Positions 33,913-42,761 of a stretch of DNA of 64,000 nt are shown here, in pieces. The first letter of the stretch is position 1. Each line of letters begins with the position of its first letter. Location of the stretch: contig JALGSV010000003.1 in the NCBI GenBank assembly GCA_029821755.1, positions 1-64,000 of the forward strand, given 5' to 3'. The position numbers and the translations under genes are program-made. The DNA is from Candidatus Zipacnadum vermilionense (GTDB taxonomy: Bacteria > Armatimonadota > Zipacnadia > Zipacnadales > Zipacnadaceae). The notes below the pieces were generated by a model. It ran no database searches, had not been told where the DNA came from, and worked only from the letters and a program-made list of their open reading frames with translations.

Positions 33913-34107
33913 ATAACTGGAGCAACGTCCCCGGCGCTGTCTGTACCTCTGCCATCTTGGCGAAACTTCACCCCTCCCTCAAGCGTTATACTATTAGCAC
34001 GCTAGCCGACGCAACACCGCCCGGCGGCCGTAGGTCCTGCAGCCCGGTCGTCGGGGTTTGCGTGTTTGGCAGTGCACAACCAAGACGTTCGAGGAGGCAT
34101 ACTTGAG

Positions 34108-35676
<1,569 letters not shown>

Positions 35677-35698
35677 TACTTTAGCAGGCAATGCACAG

Positions 35699-35734
35699 AA
35701 CGGGGTCCTGTGGTAACTCAGGACCCCGTTTTTT
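35699..35734 (+). terminator. Rho-independent terminator of degP
   Basis: AACGGGGTCCTG (35699-35710), 8-base loop TGGTAACT, then CAGGACCCCGTT (35719-35730) followed by TTTT. The textbook stem and U-tract end degP. The same DNA encodes the last residues of the convergent methyltransferase gene, so the hairpin is bidirectional and read as coding on the other strand. Confidence 0.9.
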
Positions 35735-36518
35735 GCGCCACAGCGAAGAGCGTGGGAGAAAATCGTCGCCCCATGATTGGCAGGCGGTTGAGCGAACGGG
35801 CCAGAGCTTGCAGGGCCCCCGCCGGCACCAAGCGCTTCAGCCCACCGAGCCGGTTGGAGAACAGGGCGCTGCTCAGGTAGCTGACTCGAACAGCACCCAG
35901 ACCCGCTTCATGGAGCAACTGGCGCAGTGAGTGGGGCGTGAAAGCGAAGAGATGATCGGCGCCTTCCGGACCGAACTGCCGGTCACGCAGTTGCTCGTCC
36001 ACGATTCCCGGCTGATACAGCGGCAGACGCGACCGCCCATAGCACCCGTTGGGGGTGGTGACTAGCAGGTGTCCCCCCGGACGCAAGGTACGGAACGCCT
36101 CGGCCACGATGACTGACGGGTCGGCGCAGTGCTCCAGGATCTCGCCGAGGAGCACACAGTCGAAGCAACCGGAGTGCACCGGCAGCGCTTCGGCTGAACC
36201 GACGGCCACCTGGAAGGGCCCGCGCTCGTACTTAGCCCGCGCGTAGGTCAGGGCTTCCGGGAGGAGGTCCACGGCCAGAACGGTGAGCCCGGCCTCGGCG
36301 AGTATAAGGCCGGCGTTGGCCTGCGAGCAGCCGACCTCCAGAACCGACCCGCCCGGGCCGGCCCGGCGACGCGCTGTGTGGGTCACGGCTGCCAGCCGGA
36401 CCACGTACTTGAGCCGGAACAGGTCACGAGGCTGCTCGGAGTCGATCTCCCGCATGTCGTAAGCTTGCAGGAGTCGGTGGTGGGCGCAGACAGGTTGGAC
36501 CTCGCGCGCATGCTTCAT
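35718..36518 (-). CDS. SAM-dependent methyltransferase (UbiG/Methyltransf_11 type)
   Basis: The protein has 266 residues from ATG 36518 (MKHAREVQPVCAHHRLLQ); ATG 36578 is an alternative start with no SD. It has a class I Rossmann methyltransferase core: motif I LEVGCSQANAGLILAEAG, motif II LAVDLLPEALTYARAKY, motif III FDCVLLGEILEHCADPSVIV and FRTLRPGGHLLVTTPNG. The C-terminal 100 residues (FTPHSLRQLLHEAGLGAV) are helical. The substrate is unknown; it may be a lipid, quinone or sugar. The last five codons (QKTGS) and stop are read through the stem of the degP terminator. The gene diverges from the toroid-protein gene. Confidence 0.88.
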   Translation of the reverse strand: MKHAREVQPVCAHHRLLQAYDMREIDSEQPRDLFRLKYVVRLAAVTHTARRRAGPGGSVLEVGCSQANAGLILAEAGLTVLAVDLLPEALTYARAKYERGPFQVAVGSAEALPVHSGCFDCVLLGEILEHCADPSVIVAEAFRTLRPGGHLLVTTPNGCYGRSRLPLYQPGIVDEQLRDRQFGPEGADHLFAFTPHSLRQLLHEAGLGAVRVSYLSSALFSNRLGGLKRLVPAGALQALARSLNRLPIMGRRFSPTLFAVAQKTGS

Positions 36519-36706
36519 CGCCCTGCTATTCGGGGGGAGTCTGCCTGGTTCCTCCCTGCCGGGCGCAGCCCGCTTCATCGCGGTATCGGATAGCTGTGCG
36601 GGAGGTGTCTGTCTCCGGCATGTCGAATAGGGCTTGTCTTTGCCAAGCCTATAGTCTACCTTGGTACTAAGCGGTTCCCGCGGAGCCGCAGACGGAGGAC
36701 TCACTG

Positions 36707-37711
36707 ATGGATCTACGTCGCTGCCGCAGCGCTACGGTGGCGGCCATCAAATGGCTGCTCACCCAACAGAACCCCGACGGGTCGTTCGCGCCCGTCGAGT
36801 ATGGCATGGCCACGCATAACAAGCTGCTGTGGGCCCTCAACGACATGGGGCAGCAGCCCAAGGCGGCGCAGTTGGCCGCCTGGCTGCGCGAGTACGCCCT
36901 CGATGAGGAGGGGGACTTTGGCGGGCTGGTGCGCCCGACACCCCACGACCATTACTATGCCGTCGGCAACGCCTTCCTGGGCTGCGGGGCCATGCGCCTG
37001 GGTCAGTTTGCCCTCGCCTATCCTGCGCTTGGTCTGCTCACCAGTCTGCAGCACCCGCGCAGCGGGGGCTTCCTAACCGCCGGGCCGGAGGCCACGCTGG
37101 TCGACGAACAGGACATGGTCACCACCTCCCTGTGCGGGCTGGCCTGTCTGCAAGGCGGTCAGTTGGACGCCGCCGAGGCTGCCGGACGGTTCCTCCTGGA
37201 CTTGTGGGAGGCTCAGCCGGGCGGAGCCGCCGCACGGCTCTTCCTGGCGGCCAGCGGCGACCAGCCCACACCCGTGACCGAGTGGGAGTCCGGGCAAGGC
37301 GCCTGGTACGCAGTCGACACTAATCTCTCGGAGCAGCCTTACCACGCCCCGGCGCTCGCGGCGGGTTTCCTGGCGCTCTTGCACGATGCTTCCGGCACCA
37401 CAGACTACCTGGAGGGCAGCCATCGGTACCTACAGTTCTTGGACTCGTGCAACGAGGACCGCTTCCAGGGCGAGCGCAGCGCCTGGCTCGCCTGGGCGGG
37501 TGCTCTGGTCTTCGAGATGACGGGGAACGCCAACTACCAGCGCAATGCGGAGCGGGCGGCGGAGGGACTGCTGTCAATGCAACTGGCCAACGGGAGCTGG
37601 CTGAAGGGCACCATGGGAGCCGATCTGACCTCCGACGTGGTCGAGGCTACCGCCGAGGGAATTATCGCCCTCAACCAGGTCATGAGGTCGATGATCAGCG
37701 CGGAGGAGTAG
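36707..37711 (+). CDS. Alpha-toroid protein (prenyltransferase/terpene-cyclase-like repeats)
   Basis: The protein has 334 residues; start ATG 36707 follows GGAGG. It is helix-rich with repeats like AIKWLLTQQNPDGSFAP (near 13-29) and LLTSLQHPRSGGFLTAG, LLSMQLANGSWLKG and RYLQFLDSCNEDRFQG. These are QW-motif-like segments of (alpha/alpha)6 barrels such as squalene-hopene cyclase, and also of beta-subunit prenyltransferase and glycosidase toroids. No DXDD cyclase motif is visible, so a cyclase activity is not supported. There is no signal peptide. The function is unknown. It diverges from the methyltransferase gene and converges with a small gene at 37730. Confidence 0.75.
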   Translation: MDLRRCRSATVAAIKWLLTQQNPDGSFAPVEYGMATHNKLLWALNDMGQQPKAAQLAAWLREYALDEEGDFGGLVRPTPHDHYYAVGNAFLGCGAMRLGQFALAYPALGLLTSLQHPRSGGFLTAGPEATLVDEQDMVTTSLCGLACLQGGQLDAAEAAGRFLLDLWEAQPGGAAARLFLAASGDQPTPVTEWESGQGAWYAVDTNLSEQPYHAPALAAGFLALLHDASGTTDYLEGSHRYLQFLDSCNEDRFQGERSAWLAWAGALVFEMTGNANYQRNAERAAEGLLSMQLANGSWLKGTMGADLTSDVVEATAEGIIALNQVMRSMISAEE

Positions 37712-37729
37712 CCCCTCCCGATCCGGGGG

Positions 37730-38008
37730 TCAGATGATCGAGTCGATCTCGGCCAGGAAGAGCCCCAGGTTGGTCGCCCCCTGCCGCGCGTTGTAGACGA
37801 GGTACGCGGTCCCGTTCGGGGTCGCCAGGGAAAGGCTCAGGTCCAGCCGGCCGTCGGCCATATAGGGGACGGAGACGACGCCGGAGCCGATCGCGCTGGC
37901 GATGGTGAGTCCGAGGTCGCCCTCTCCCGGCTTGACGAACACCGTGTACATCAGCAGAATCCGGTCCGGGAGCAGGCACATTTGCCAGGCGATTGGGGCA
38001 CAGCACAT
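37730..38008 (-). CDS. Small hypothetical beta-rich protein
   Basis: The protein has 92 residues from ATG 38008, with GAGGTAGG upstream; an alternative start is ATG 37951 (MYTVFVKPGEGD). The sequence has beta-strand-like alternation (TVFVKPGEGDLGLTIASAIG, VPYMADGRLDLSLSLATPNG, TAYLVYNARQGATNLGLF). No signal peptide or motif is present. It converges with the toroid-protein gene and lies divergent to the secreted barrel gene at 38155. It may be a real small gene or a chance frame; the length, good codon use and SD favour real. Confidence 0.6.
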   Translation of the reverse strand: MCCAPIAWQMCLLPDRILLMYTVFVKPGEGDLGLTIASAIGSGVVSVPYMADGRLDLSLSLATPNGTAYLVYNARQGATNLGLFLAEIDSII

Positions 38009-38079
38009 GCCTCGCCTACCTCGCTCCTGAGGGCTGGTGGAGCGGCTGGCAGCCCCCAGGTTGCGGGCACTGCTGACCC

Positions 38080-38128
38080 TTGACGCCAAGGGGCCGTGTG
38101 TGTATACTCCCTGCGGTATGTAGCATAC
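38080..38128 (+). promoter_or_regulatory. Strong promoter with a palindrome at +1
   Basis: TTGACG (38080-38085), exactly 17 bases, TATACT (38103-38108). The palindrome GTATG-TAG-CATAC (38116-38128) covers the predicted transcription start, a good place for repression of the 38155 gene. Confidence 0.65.
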
Positions 38129-38154
38129 TTCACAGCCTTGGGAGGGACCCAAAT

Positions 38155-38892
38155 ATGCCCCGTGCTCTTGCAGTAACGCTTGCGCTCGTCTGTTGGTTCT
38201 CCTTCTCTGTCCTCGCCGTCTCCGCCGATGATTTCCTCTATGGCCCCGTGACCAGGCCCGGACCAGCCACCAATGCCACCGCCTCCTACCTTGGCGCCAC
38301 TGGGCTGCTCATCACACCCACCGCCATGATCGCGGCACCCCTGAAGGTGTCCGGGTACTGGCACCAGATTCGCTCCGATCTCGACCAGAGGTTCTACGGA
38401 GCGACCCTCGGGCTGCCCGGGAACCTGGAGGTCAGCGGAGTGCGCTTGACTAACGTTGAACCCCTGCCCGGTCAGACCACTCCTACTCGCGACGAGACAG
38501 TGGTCAACGCCAAGTACCAGGTGCCACTGGGCAATCTCCTCACTGATCCCCTCCTGCCCAAGGTAGCGGTGGGGGTCTTTGACGCGTCCGATAAGGTCAA
38601 CCGGACCTACTACGTGACTGTAAGCCGCTCCCTCAGCCTCACGCAGAGCAACAACGCAGCGATCAACCTGCACGCCGGTTGGGGTCATCCGAATGTAAGC
38701 GACACCCGGCTCGACGGCTTCTTCGGCGGGCTCGACTTCTCCCCCTTCGCAGCAGTGCTAGTGCAGGTTGAGTATGACGCCAAAGACCTCAACGCCAACC
38801 TCCGCTACCAGGCCGCGCCCTGGCTTTCCCTGGACGCCGGAGTGGTCGCCAATGATTTGGCTTTCGGGGCGACGCTCCGCGGCGATTGGTAA
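38155..38892 (+). CDS. Exported beta-barrel protein, YjbH-like
   Basis: The protein has 245 residues; start ATG 38155 follows GGGAGGG. A signal peptide (about 1-23, LALVCWFSFSVLAVSA) is followed by beta-rich sequence: NATASYLGATGLLITPTAMI recalls the GT-G-L-x-x-PTA motif of the YjbH family of exopolysaccharide-linked outer-membrane proteins. Repeated amphipathic strands (LKVSGYWHQIRSD, TYYVTVSRSLSLT, AINLHAGWGHP, VLVQVEYDAKDLNANLRY) support a barrel. It ends GATLRGDW with a terminal aromatic residue, as is usual for outer-membrane proteins. It is shorter than typical YjbH (about 700), so it may be a single barrel. It has its own strong promoter, and a second barrel gene follows. Confidence 0.75.
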   Translation: MPRALAVTLALVCWFSFSVLAVSADDFLYGPVTRPGPATNATASYLGATGLLITPTAMIAAPLKVSGYWHQIRSDLDQRFYGATLGLPGNLEVSGVRLTNVEPLPGQTTPTRDETVVNAKYQVPLGNLLTDPLLPKVAVGVFDASDKVNRTYYVTVSRSLSLTQSNNAAINLHAGWGHPNVSDTRLDGFFGGLDFSPFAAVLVQVEYDAKDLNANLRYQAAPWLSLDAGVVANDLAFGATLRGDW

Positions 38893-39020
38893 CCGAACTG
38901 ACTTTCTGCTAGGCATTTCCCTGCCGGGGAGACGCAGCAACTGAACACCGACACCAGGGCAGTCCTCGGTATTACTCGTATTTGCACCACTATTCACATT
39001 CCCAGAGGAGGGAACAGGAA

Positions 39021-39563
39021 ATGAGAAAGACGTTCGCTATCGTAGTGATCCTGGGGCTTCTGGCCTTGGGGTCGGCCGTCTTCGCCCAGGGCGGATACGG
39101 TTCCGAGTACGCGACGCAGGCCTTCCAGGGCCCACGCGCCCACGTCGGCTGGGTTGACCCCGGCGACGTGGACAGCACCGTCATCATCGGTGCCTCCTAC
39201 ATCTGGCAGAATGCGCTGCTGAGTGCCAACTACTTCAAGAGTGACGTCACGAACTTCCCCGGCGTGGTCGCGAAGATGTTCTCTCTGGAGGCATCGTACA
39301 TCTGGCGCGCCGAGACCGACCCAGGCCTATACTACGGTGGCGGCTATGGGTTCGCCTACGCTGACATCTCGGGCCCCGGGGGCCCGGAGACGGACACCAC
39401 CGGCATGTGGAACATCGTGATAGGCAAGGAATTTAATTCGCCCGAAGAGTTTGGCGAGCCGGGTCTGTTCGTTGAGGCGCGCTGGAACTTGGCCACCAGG
39501 CTCACCTTCGACGTGGAGGGCGACATAAACGGCCCCCGCGTGGTGGCCGGGTGGAAGTTCTAG
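39021..39563 (+). CDS. Small outer-membrane beta-barrel protein
   Basis: The protein has 180 residues from ATG 39021; AGGAA and the more distant AGAGGAGGG lie upstream. A signal peptide (about 1-22, VVILGLLALGSAVFA, then QGG) precedes a barrel-like region: YIWQNALLSANYFKSD, FSLEASYIWRAETDPGLYYG, NIVIGKEFNSPEEF, GLFVEARWNLATRLTFDVEG, ending VVAGWKF with terminal phenylalanine. No known family is apparent. It may form a small 8-stranded barrel. It lies 128 bases after the YjbH-like gene and is followed by a terminator, so it may be transcribed with it or separately. Confidence 0.75.
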   Translation: MRKTFAIVVILGLLALGSAVFAQGGYGSEYATQAFQGPRAHVGWVDPGDVDSTVIIGASYIWQNALLSANYFKSDVTNFPGVVAKMFSLEASYIWRAETDPGLYYGGGYGFAYADISGPGGPETDTTGMWNIVIGKEFNSPEEFGEPGLFVEARWNLATRLTFDVEGDINGPRVVAGWKF

Positions 39564-39597
39564 GCAGTATTCCGCTCACGCCGTCCGACCGTATCTG

Positions 39598-39633
39598 GCA
39601 GCCCTCCTTCCTCCTGGTCGGAGGGCTGCTTTA
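39598..39633 (+). terminator. Terminator of the small barrel gene
   Basis: GCAGCCCTCC (39598-39607) and GGAGGGCTGC (39620-39629) form a perfect 10-bp stem with a 12-base loop, followed by TTTA. It lies 35 bases after the stop at 39563. The remainder of the gap to 39912 holds no gene that I can support. Confidence 0.75.
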
Positions 39634-39847
39634 CTTGCTGCTCCTCGCACGATCCGCGGTGTTATTGTTCGGTGTAGTCATCCTCTCTCTGTGGCTGCTC
39701 TGCCACCCCCCTCTCCTGCCACCGGGGTCGGCCCCCAGAGAGGGGCAGGGAGTGAGCCTCTACGGCCGCCGATGAACGTGGCAATATGCCACACCAATAG
39801 GACGTGCTTGTTACAGAGGGACACCTCCGGTCCCTGGCGGGAAGCAG

Positions 39848-39878
39848 ACGGCCCTCCGCCCGAAGGGCGGAGGGCCGT
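39848..39878 (-). terminator. Strong hairpin downstream of argD
   Basis: ACGGCCCTCCGCCC and GGGCGGAGGGCCGT form a perfect 14-bp stem with loop GAA. It lies 35 bases beyond the argD stop on the minus strand and is the likely end of its transcript. No U-tract follows. Confidence 0.7.
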
Positions 39879-39912
39879 TACCGTAGGCCGCGGCGCGTGA
39901 GCCGGGTATACT

Positions 39913-41103
39913 CTACGATAGGCACCGCACGATCACGTCAACCGCCCGGTGGCATTCCTCTTCGCTGACGACCAGGGGCGGCGCCAGGCGCAGGCGATCG
40001 TCACCCATAGCGTTCAAGACGAGGCCCTCGGCGAGGGCCCCGCTCTGTACCTCCCCTGCCTTCCGATACTCCGGATCAATGACCAGTGCCAGGAGCAGGC
40101 CCTTGCCCCGCACCTCCCGGAAGGCCGGATGGCTGCCCAGCCGCTCCTCCAGCAGACTCCGGAGCAACGCCCCCCGTTCACCGGCCCTTGCGACCAGTCC
40201 CTCCTCCTCCATAACGTCCAGGGTGGCCAGCGCCGCACTACAGCACAGATGATTACCGCCGAAGGTAGCGGCGTGGTCACCGGGCTCAAACACCGCGGCC
40301 GCAGAGGTGGCCAGACACGCCCCAATGGGCAAACCAGACCCCAGCGCCTTGGCCAGCGTCATCACGTCTGGCGTGATCCCCCAGTGTTCATGACCAAACC
40401 ACCTGCCCGTTCTTCCTAGCCCGGTCTGCACTTCGTCCAGGACAAGCAGGGCGCCCCGGTCGGTGCACAGCTCTCGCACCGCGGGCAAGTAATCGTCAGC
40501 AGGCACATTCACGCCGCCCTCCGCCTGGATCGGCTCCAGCACGACGGCGCAAATGTCCTCCGTTAGGGCACTGCCCAGCGCTCCCAAGTCGCCAAACGGT
40601 ACGTACGCGAACCCAGGCAACAGCGGCTCGAAGGCCTTCTGGTACTTGTCCTGGCCCGTCGCGCTGAGCGCGCCCAGGGTGCGCCCATGAAAGGACTTGT
40701 GGGCAGCGATGATACCCCGCCCGCGTTCGGGCTGCTGCCGTCCGGCCCATTTCCGCGCCAGCTTGAGGGCCGCCTCGTTGGCTTCGGTACCACTGTTGCA
40801 GAAGAAGCACTCGTCGGCGAAGCTCAGCGAGGTCAAGCGCTCAGCGAGTCGCGCCTGCGGCTCTATCAGGTACAGGTTGGAGGTGTGCACGATCTGTGCC
40901 GCCTGCCGCTGCACCGCCTCCACTACCTTCGGGTGCGAATGACCAACAGCCATCACCGTGATCCCCGCGACGAAGTCCAGGTACTCGCGACCCTCCGCAT
41001 CCCACACCCGGCAGCCCTGTCCGCGCACAAAGGCCACCGGCAGGGGCCGGTAGGTCCGCATGACGTGCTGCGTGTATAGTTCGCCGATTTCGGAGTTGGT
41101 CAT
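39913..41103 (-). CDS. argD: Acetylornithine-type aminotransferase
   Basis: The protein has 396 residues from ATG 41103. It is a PLP enzyme of the class-III (ArgD/GabT) family. Visible features are MRTYRPLPVAFVRGQGCRVW, FVAGITVMAVGHSHPKVVEAV, FFCNSGTEANEAALKLARKW, AHKSFHGRTLGALSATGQ, LVLDEVQTGLGRTGRWFGHEH and the PLP lysine in TLAKALGSGLPIGA (about 249), then HAATFGGNHLCCSAA. It most likely converts N-acetylornithine to N-acetylglutamate-semialdehyde in arginine synthesis. Family membership alone does not exclude succinylornithine or lysine-biosynthesis substrates. It is a single gene, flanked by strong hairpins at both ends. Confidence 0.9.
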   Translation of the reverse strand: MTNSEIGELYTQHVMRTYRPLPVAFVRGQGCRVWDAEGREYLDFVAGITVMAVGHSHPKVVEAVQRQAAQIVHTSNLYLIEPQARLAERLTSLSFADECFFCNSGTEANEAALKLARKWAGRQQPERGRGIIAAHKSFHGRTLGALSATGQDKYQKAFEPLLPGFAYVPFGDLGALGSALTEDICAVVLEPIQAEGGVNVPADDYLPAVRELCTDRGALLVLDEVQTGLGRTGRWFGHEHWGITPDVMTLAKALGSGLPIGACLATSAAAVFEPGDHAATFGGNHLCCSAALATLDVMEEEGLVARAGERGALLRSLLEERLGSHPAFREVRGKGLLLALVIDPEYRKAGEVQSGALAEGLVLNAMGDDRLRLAPPLVVSEEECHRAVDVIVRCLS

Positions 41104-41154
41104 GTCGCGCTCATCTCCACCGTAGAAGAGGTCACTACCGCCGATTAGCCAAGC

Positions 41155-41175
41155 GGCGGGGGCATCGCCCCCGCC
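41155..41175 (-). terminator. Hairpin ending the Gld-like/DUF4340 operon
   Basis: GGCGGGGGC and GCCCCCGCC are 9-bp perfect arms with loop ATC. It lies 70 bases past the DUF4340 stop and upstream of argD on the same strand. Confidence 0.55.
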
Positions 41176-41245
41176 ACCGGGTCATCGCAATCATCTTACC
41201 ACCGCCGCCCCTTTCCTGCAAGCGGAGGCTGGAGAGAAGCCACTA

Positions 41246-42757
41246 CTAGGGCCCGCCCGGCCCTCCCGGCGGCGGTGCCATGGGAGGCATACCCGGAGGC
41301 ATCCCCGCAGGCATGCCGGGCAGCACCCCGTTCGCACCTGTCGCCCCCGCCGGTGCGATCAGGCTGTTCGTCGTCTCGGGCAGGCCACGCAGCAGGCCCC
41401 CGTCTATCTCGTAGACATCAGTGGCCAGCGAGGTCCGCGCGTAATAACGCTCGGTCTCATTGGGCACCTTCGCGCCTATCCAGATGGTGATTGGCTTGCC
41501 CCGATTTGCCGTTCCCACCGTGATGGTGGCCTGCGGGAGGTTGAGGCCGTACTCATCCAAGTCAGCCTCGGCCCCGTTCTCCACCGGGTAGGCCAAAGCC
41601 TGCAGATCGATCAAAGCGAATAGGAGATCACTCACCGCTGTGGAACTGGCTTTGCCCGTTTTGGGCGCGGTCACCTGCCATTCCTGCCCGGACTTCATCA
41701 TGCTGAAGTTCAAGCCCTGTTCCCGTTGCGCCCGCACGCTGTCGATCTCGTCCTGCTTGACCTGCAGAATGTGTTTGTCGCGCAGGTCCAGAACGCCCTT
41801 GTTGAGTTCGGTGAATAGCGGAGCTCTGATCATCAGGATCTCCGGGCGACCCTCGCACGTCGCGTAGATGATGGCCTCGTCGGTGGTCCCGGCCGTCTCC
41901 CCTGGAGCCGTCGCGGCGGTCTCCACTGCATGCTTGCCCTCGCCCCCCACGTAGATGGTGGTCGGCTCGGAGCCCTCGTGCGTAACGGTGATCGTAAGCC
42001 GAGGCTTGTCTAGCCCGGTCGTGGCCAGATTCTCCTGCGTATAGGGCATGAAGGCCACGGCCTCTGCCCCGCTCAGGCCGAAGGTGGCCGCCTCCACCGC
42101 AGCCTTGTCCGCCTTTAGCGGGCGCGGGGCCGTGATCCGCCACGTCGTTTCCTTGGCGAGCGGCACCAGCGCCGCGGTCACGGTCTCGTCGCCCCGCTGG
42201 ATAGTGATCTGCTTGACGGCGTCCGTCTTGAGGTCGGCCACCAGCTTCTTCTCGCGCATTGTCTCGGGGTCCTTGTCAACATCCGAGAGGAACGACTGGT
42301 TGATCAGGAACAGCGCTGTGGGTTCGTTGCTGATAGTAGAGAAGACCATCGACCCCAGCGGGCTCTGCTTGCCCAGGCGTATAACGGCCGTACGATTCCC
42401 TTTGTAGGTGACCGTCACCGTTACCTGCGGGGCGTCGAGCCCGAACTCGGGATCCTGCAAATTCTTGCCCTCGCGCTTCTGCGGCTTGAGCGCGGCGATG
42501 GCCTGCACTACCTGCTTGGCGGTGTCCTTCGCCATCAACCCCTCGAAGGGCTGAGTGATCCACCACTCCTCCCCGCGCCGAGCCATAGTGTACTTGTAGT
42601 CCTTGGCCTGGACTTGAATCTGGGAGATGTCCGCCAGTTGCAGGGAGAAGTACTCGCCCTTCTCGGTGACCCGGCCGCGCTGCTGGAGCATCATATAGAC
42701 CAGCAGACCAGCGAAAACCACTCCGACTATTGCTGTGGTACGGTAGCGCTTCTTCAT
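41246..42757 (-). CDS. DUF4340 protein of the Gld-like ABC module
   Basis: The protein has 503 residues; start ATG 42757 has a GGAGGAG SD. One membrane helix at the N-terminus (AIVGVVFAGLLVYMML, about 8-23) is followed by three repeats of a beta-rich DUF4340-type unit (ISQIQVQAKDYKYTMARRGEEW, VKQITIQRGDETVTAALV and IDSVRAQREQGLNFSMMKSG). Each ends with a Y/F-x-L-D/N-x-P segment such as EFGLDAPQVTVTVTY, TGLDKPRLTITVTH and EYGLNLPQATITVG. The tail is Pro/Met/Gly-rich. DUF4340 proteins usually sit next to GldG-like proteins and ABC exporters, as here, and act in the periplasm. The start lies four bases past the GldG-like stop. Confidence 0.85.
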   Translation of the reverse strand: MKKRYRTTAIVGVVFAGLLVYMMLQQRGRVTEKGEYFSLQLADISQIQVQAKDYKYTMARRGEEWWITQPFEGLMAKDTAKQVVQAIAALKPQKREGKNLQDPEFGLDAPQVTVTVTYKGNRTAVIRLGKQSPLGSMVFSTISNEPTALFLINQSFLSDVDKDPETMREKKLVADLKTDAVKQITIQRGDETVTAALVPLAKETTWRITAPRPLKADKAAVEAATFGLSGAEAVAFMPYTQENLATTGLDKPRLTITVTHEGSEPTTIYVGGEGKHAVETAATAPGETAGTTDEAIIYATCEGRPEILMIRAPLFTELNKGVLDLRDKHILQVKQDEIDSVRAQREQGLNFSMMKSGQEWQVTAPKTGKASSTAVSDLLFALIDLQALAYPVENGAEADLDEYGLNLPQATITVGTANRGKPITIWIGAKVPNETERYYARTSLATDVYEIDGGLLRGLPETTNSLIAPAGATGANGVLPGMPAGMPPGMPPMAPPPGGPGGP

Positions 42758-42761
42758 GGGG

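Noticed and set aside
33958-33995. An extracytoplasmic-sigma-like GAAACTT element ahead of degP
   Set aside because: The -10 match is weak and a sigma70-like TTCACC-N16-TACTAT fits equally; neither is decisive.
39551-39775. A 74-codon hydrophobic frame overlapping the end of the small barrel gene
   Set aside because: It is read through the terminator stem and lacks an SD; hydrophobicity comes from the hairpin composition.
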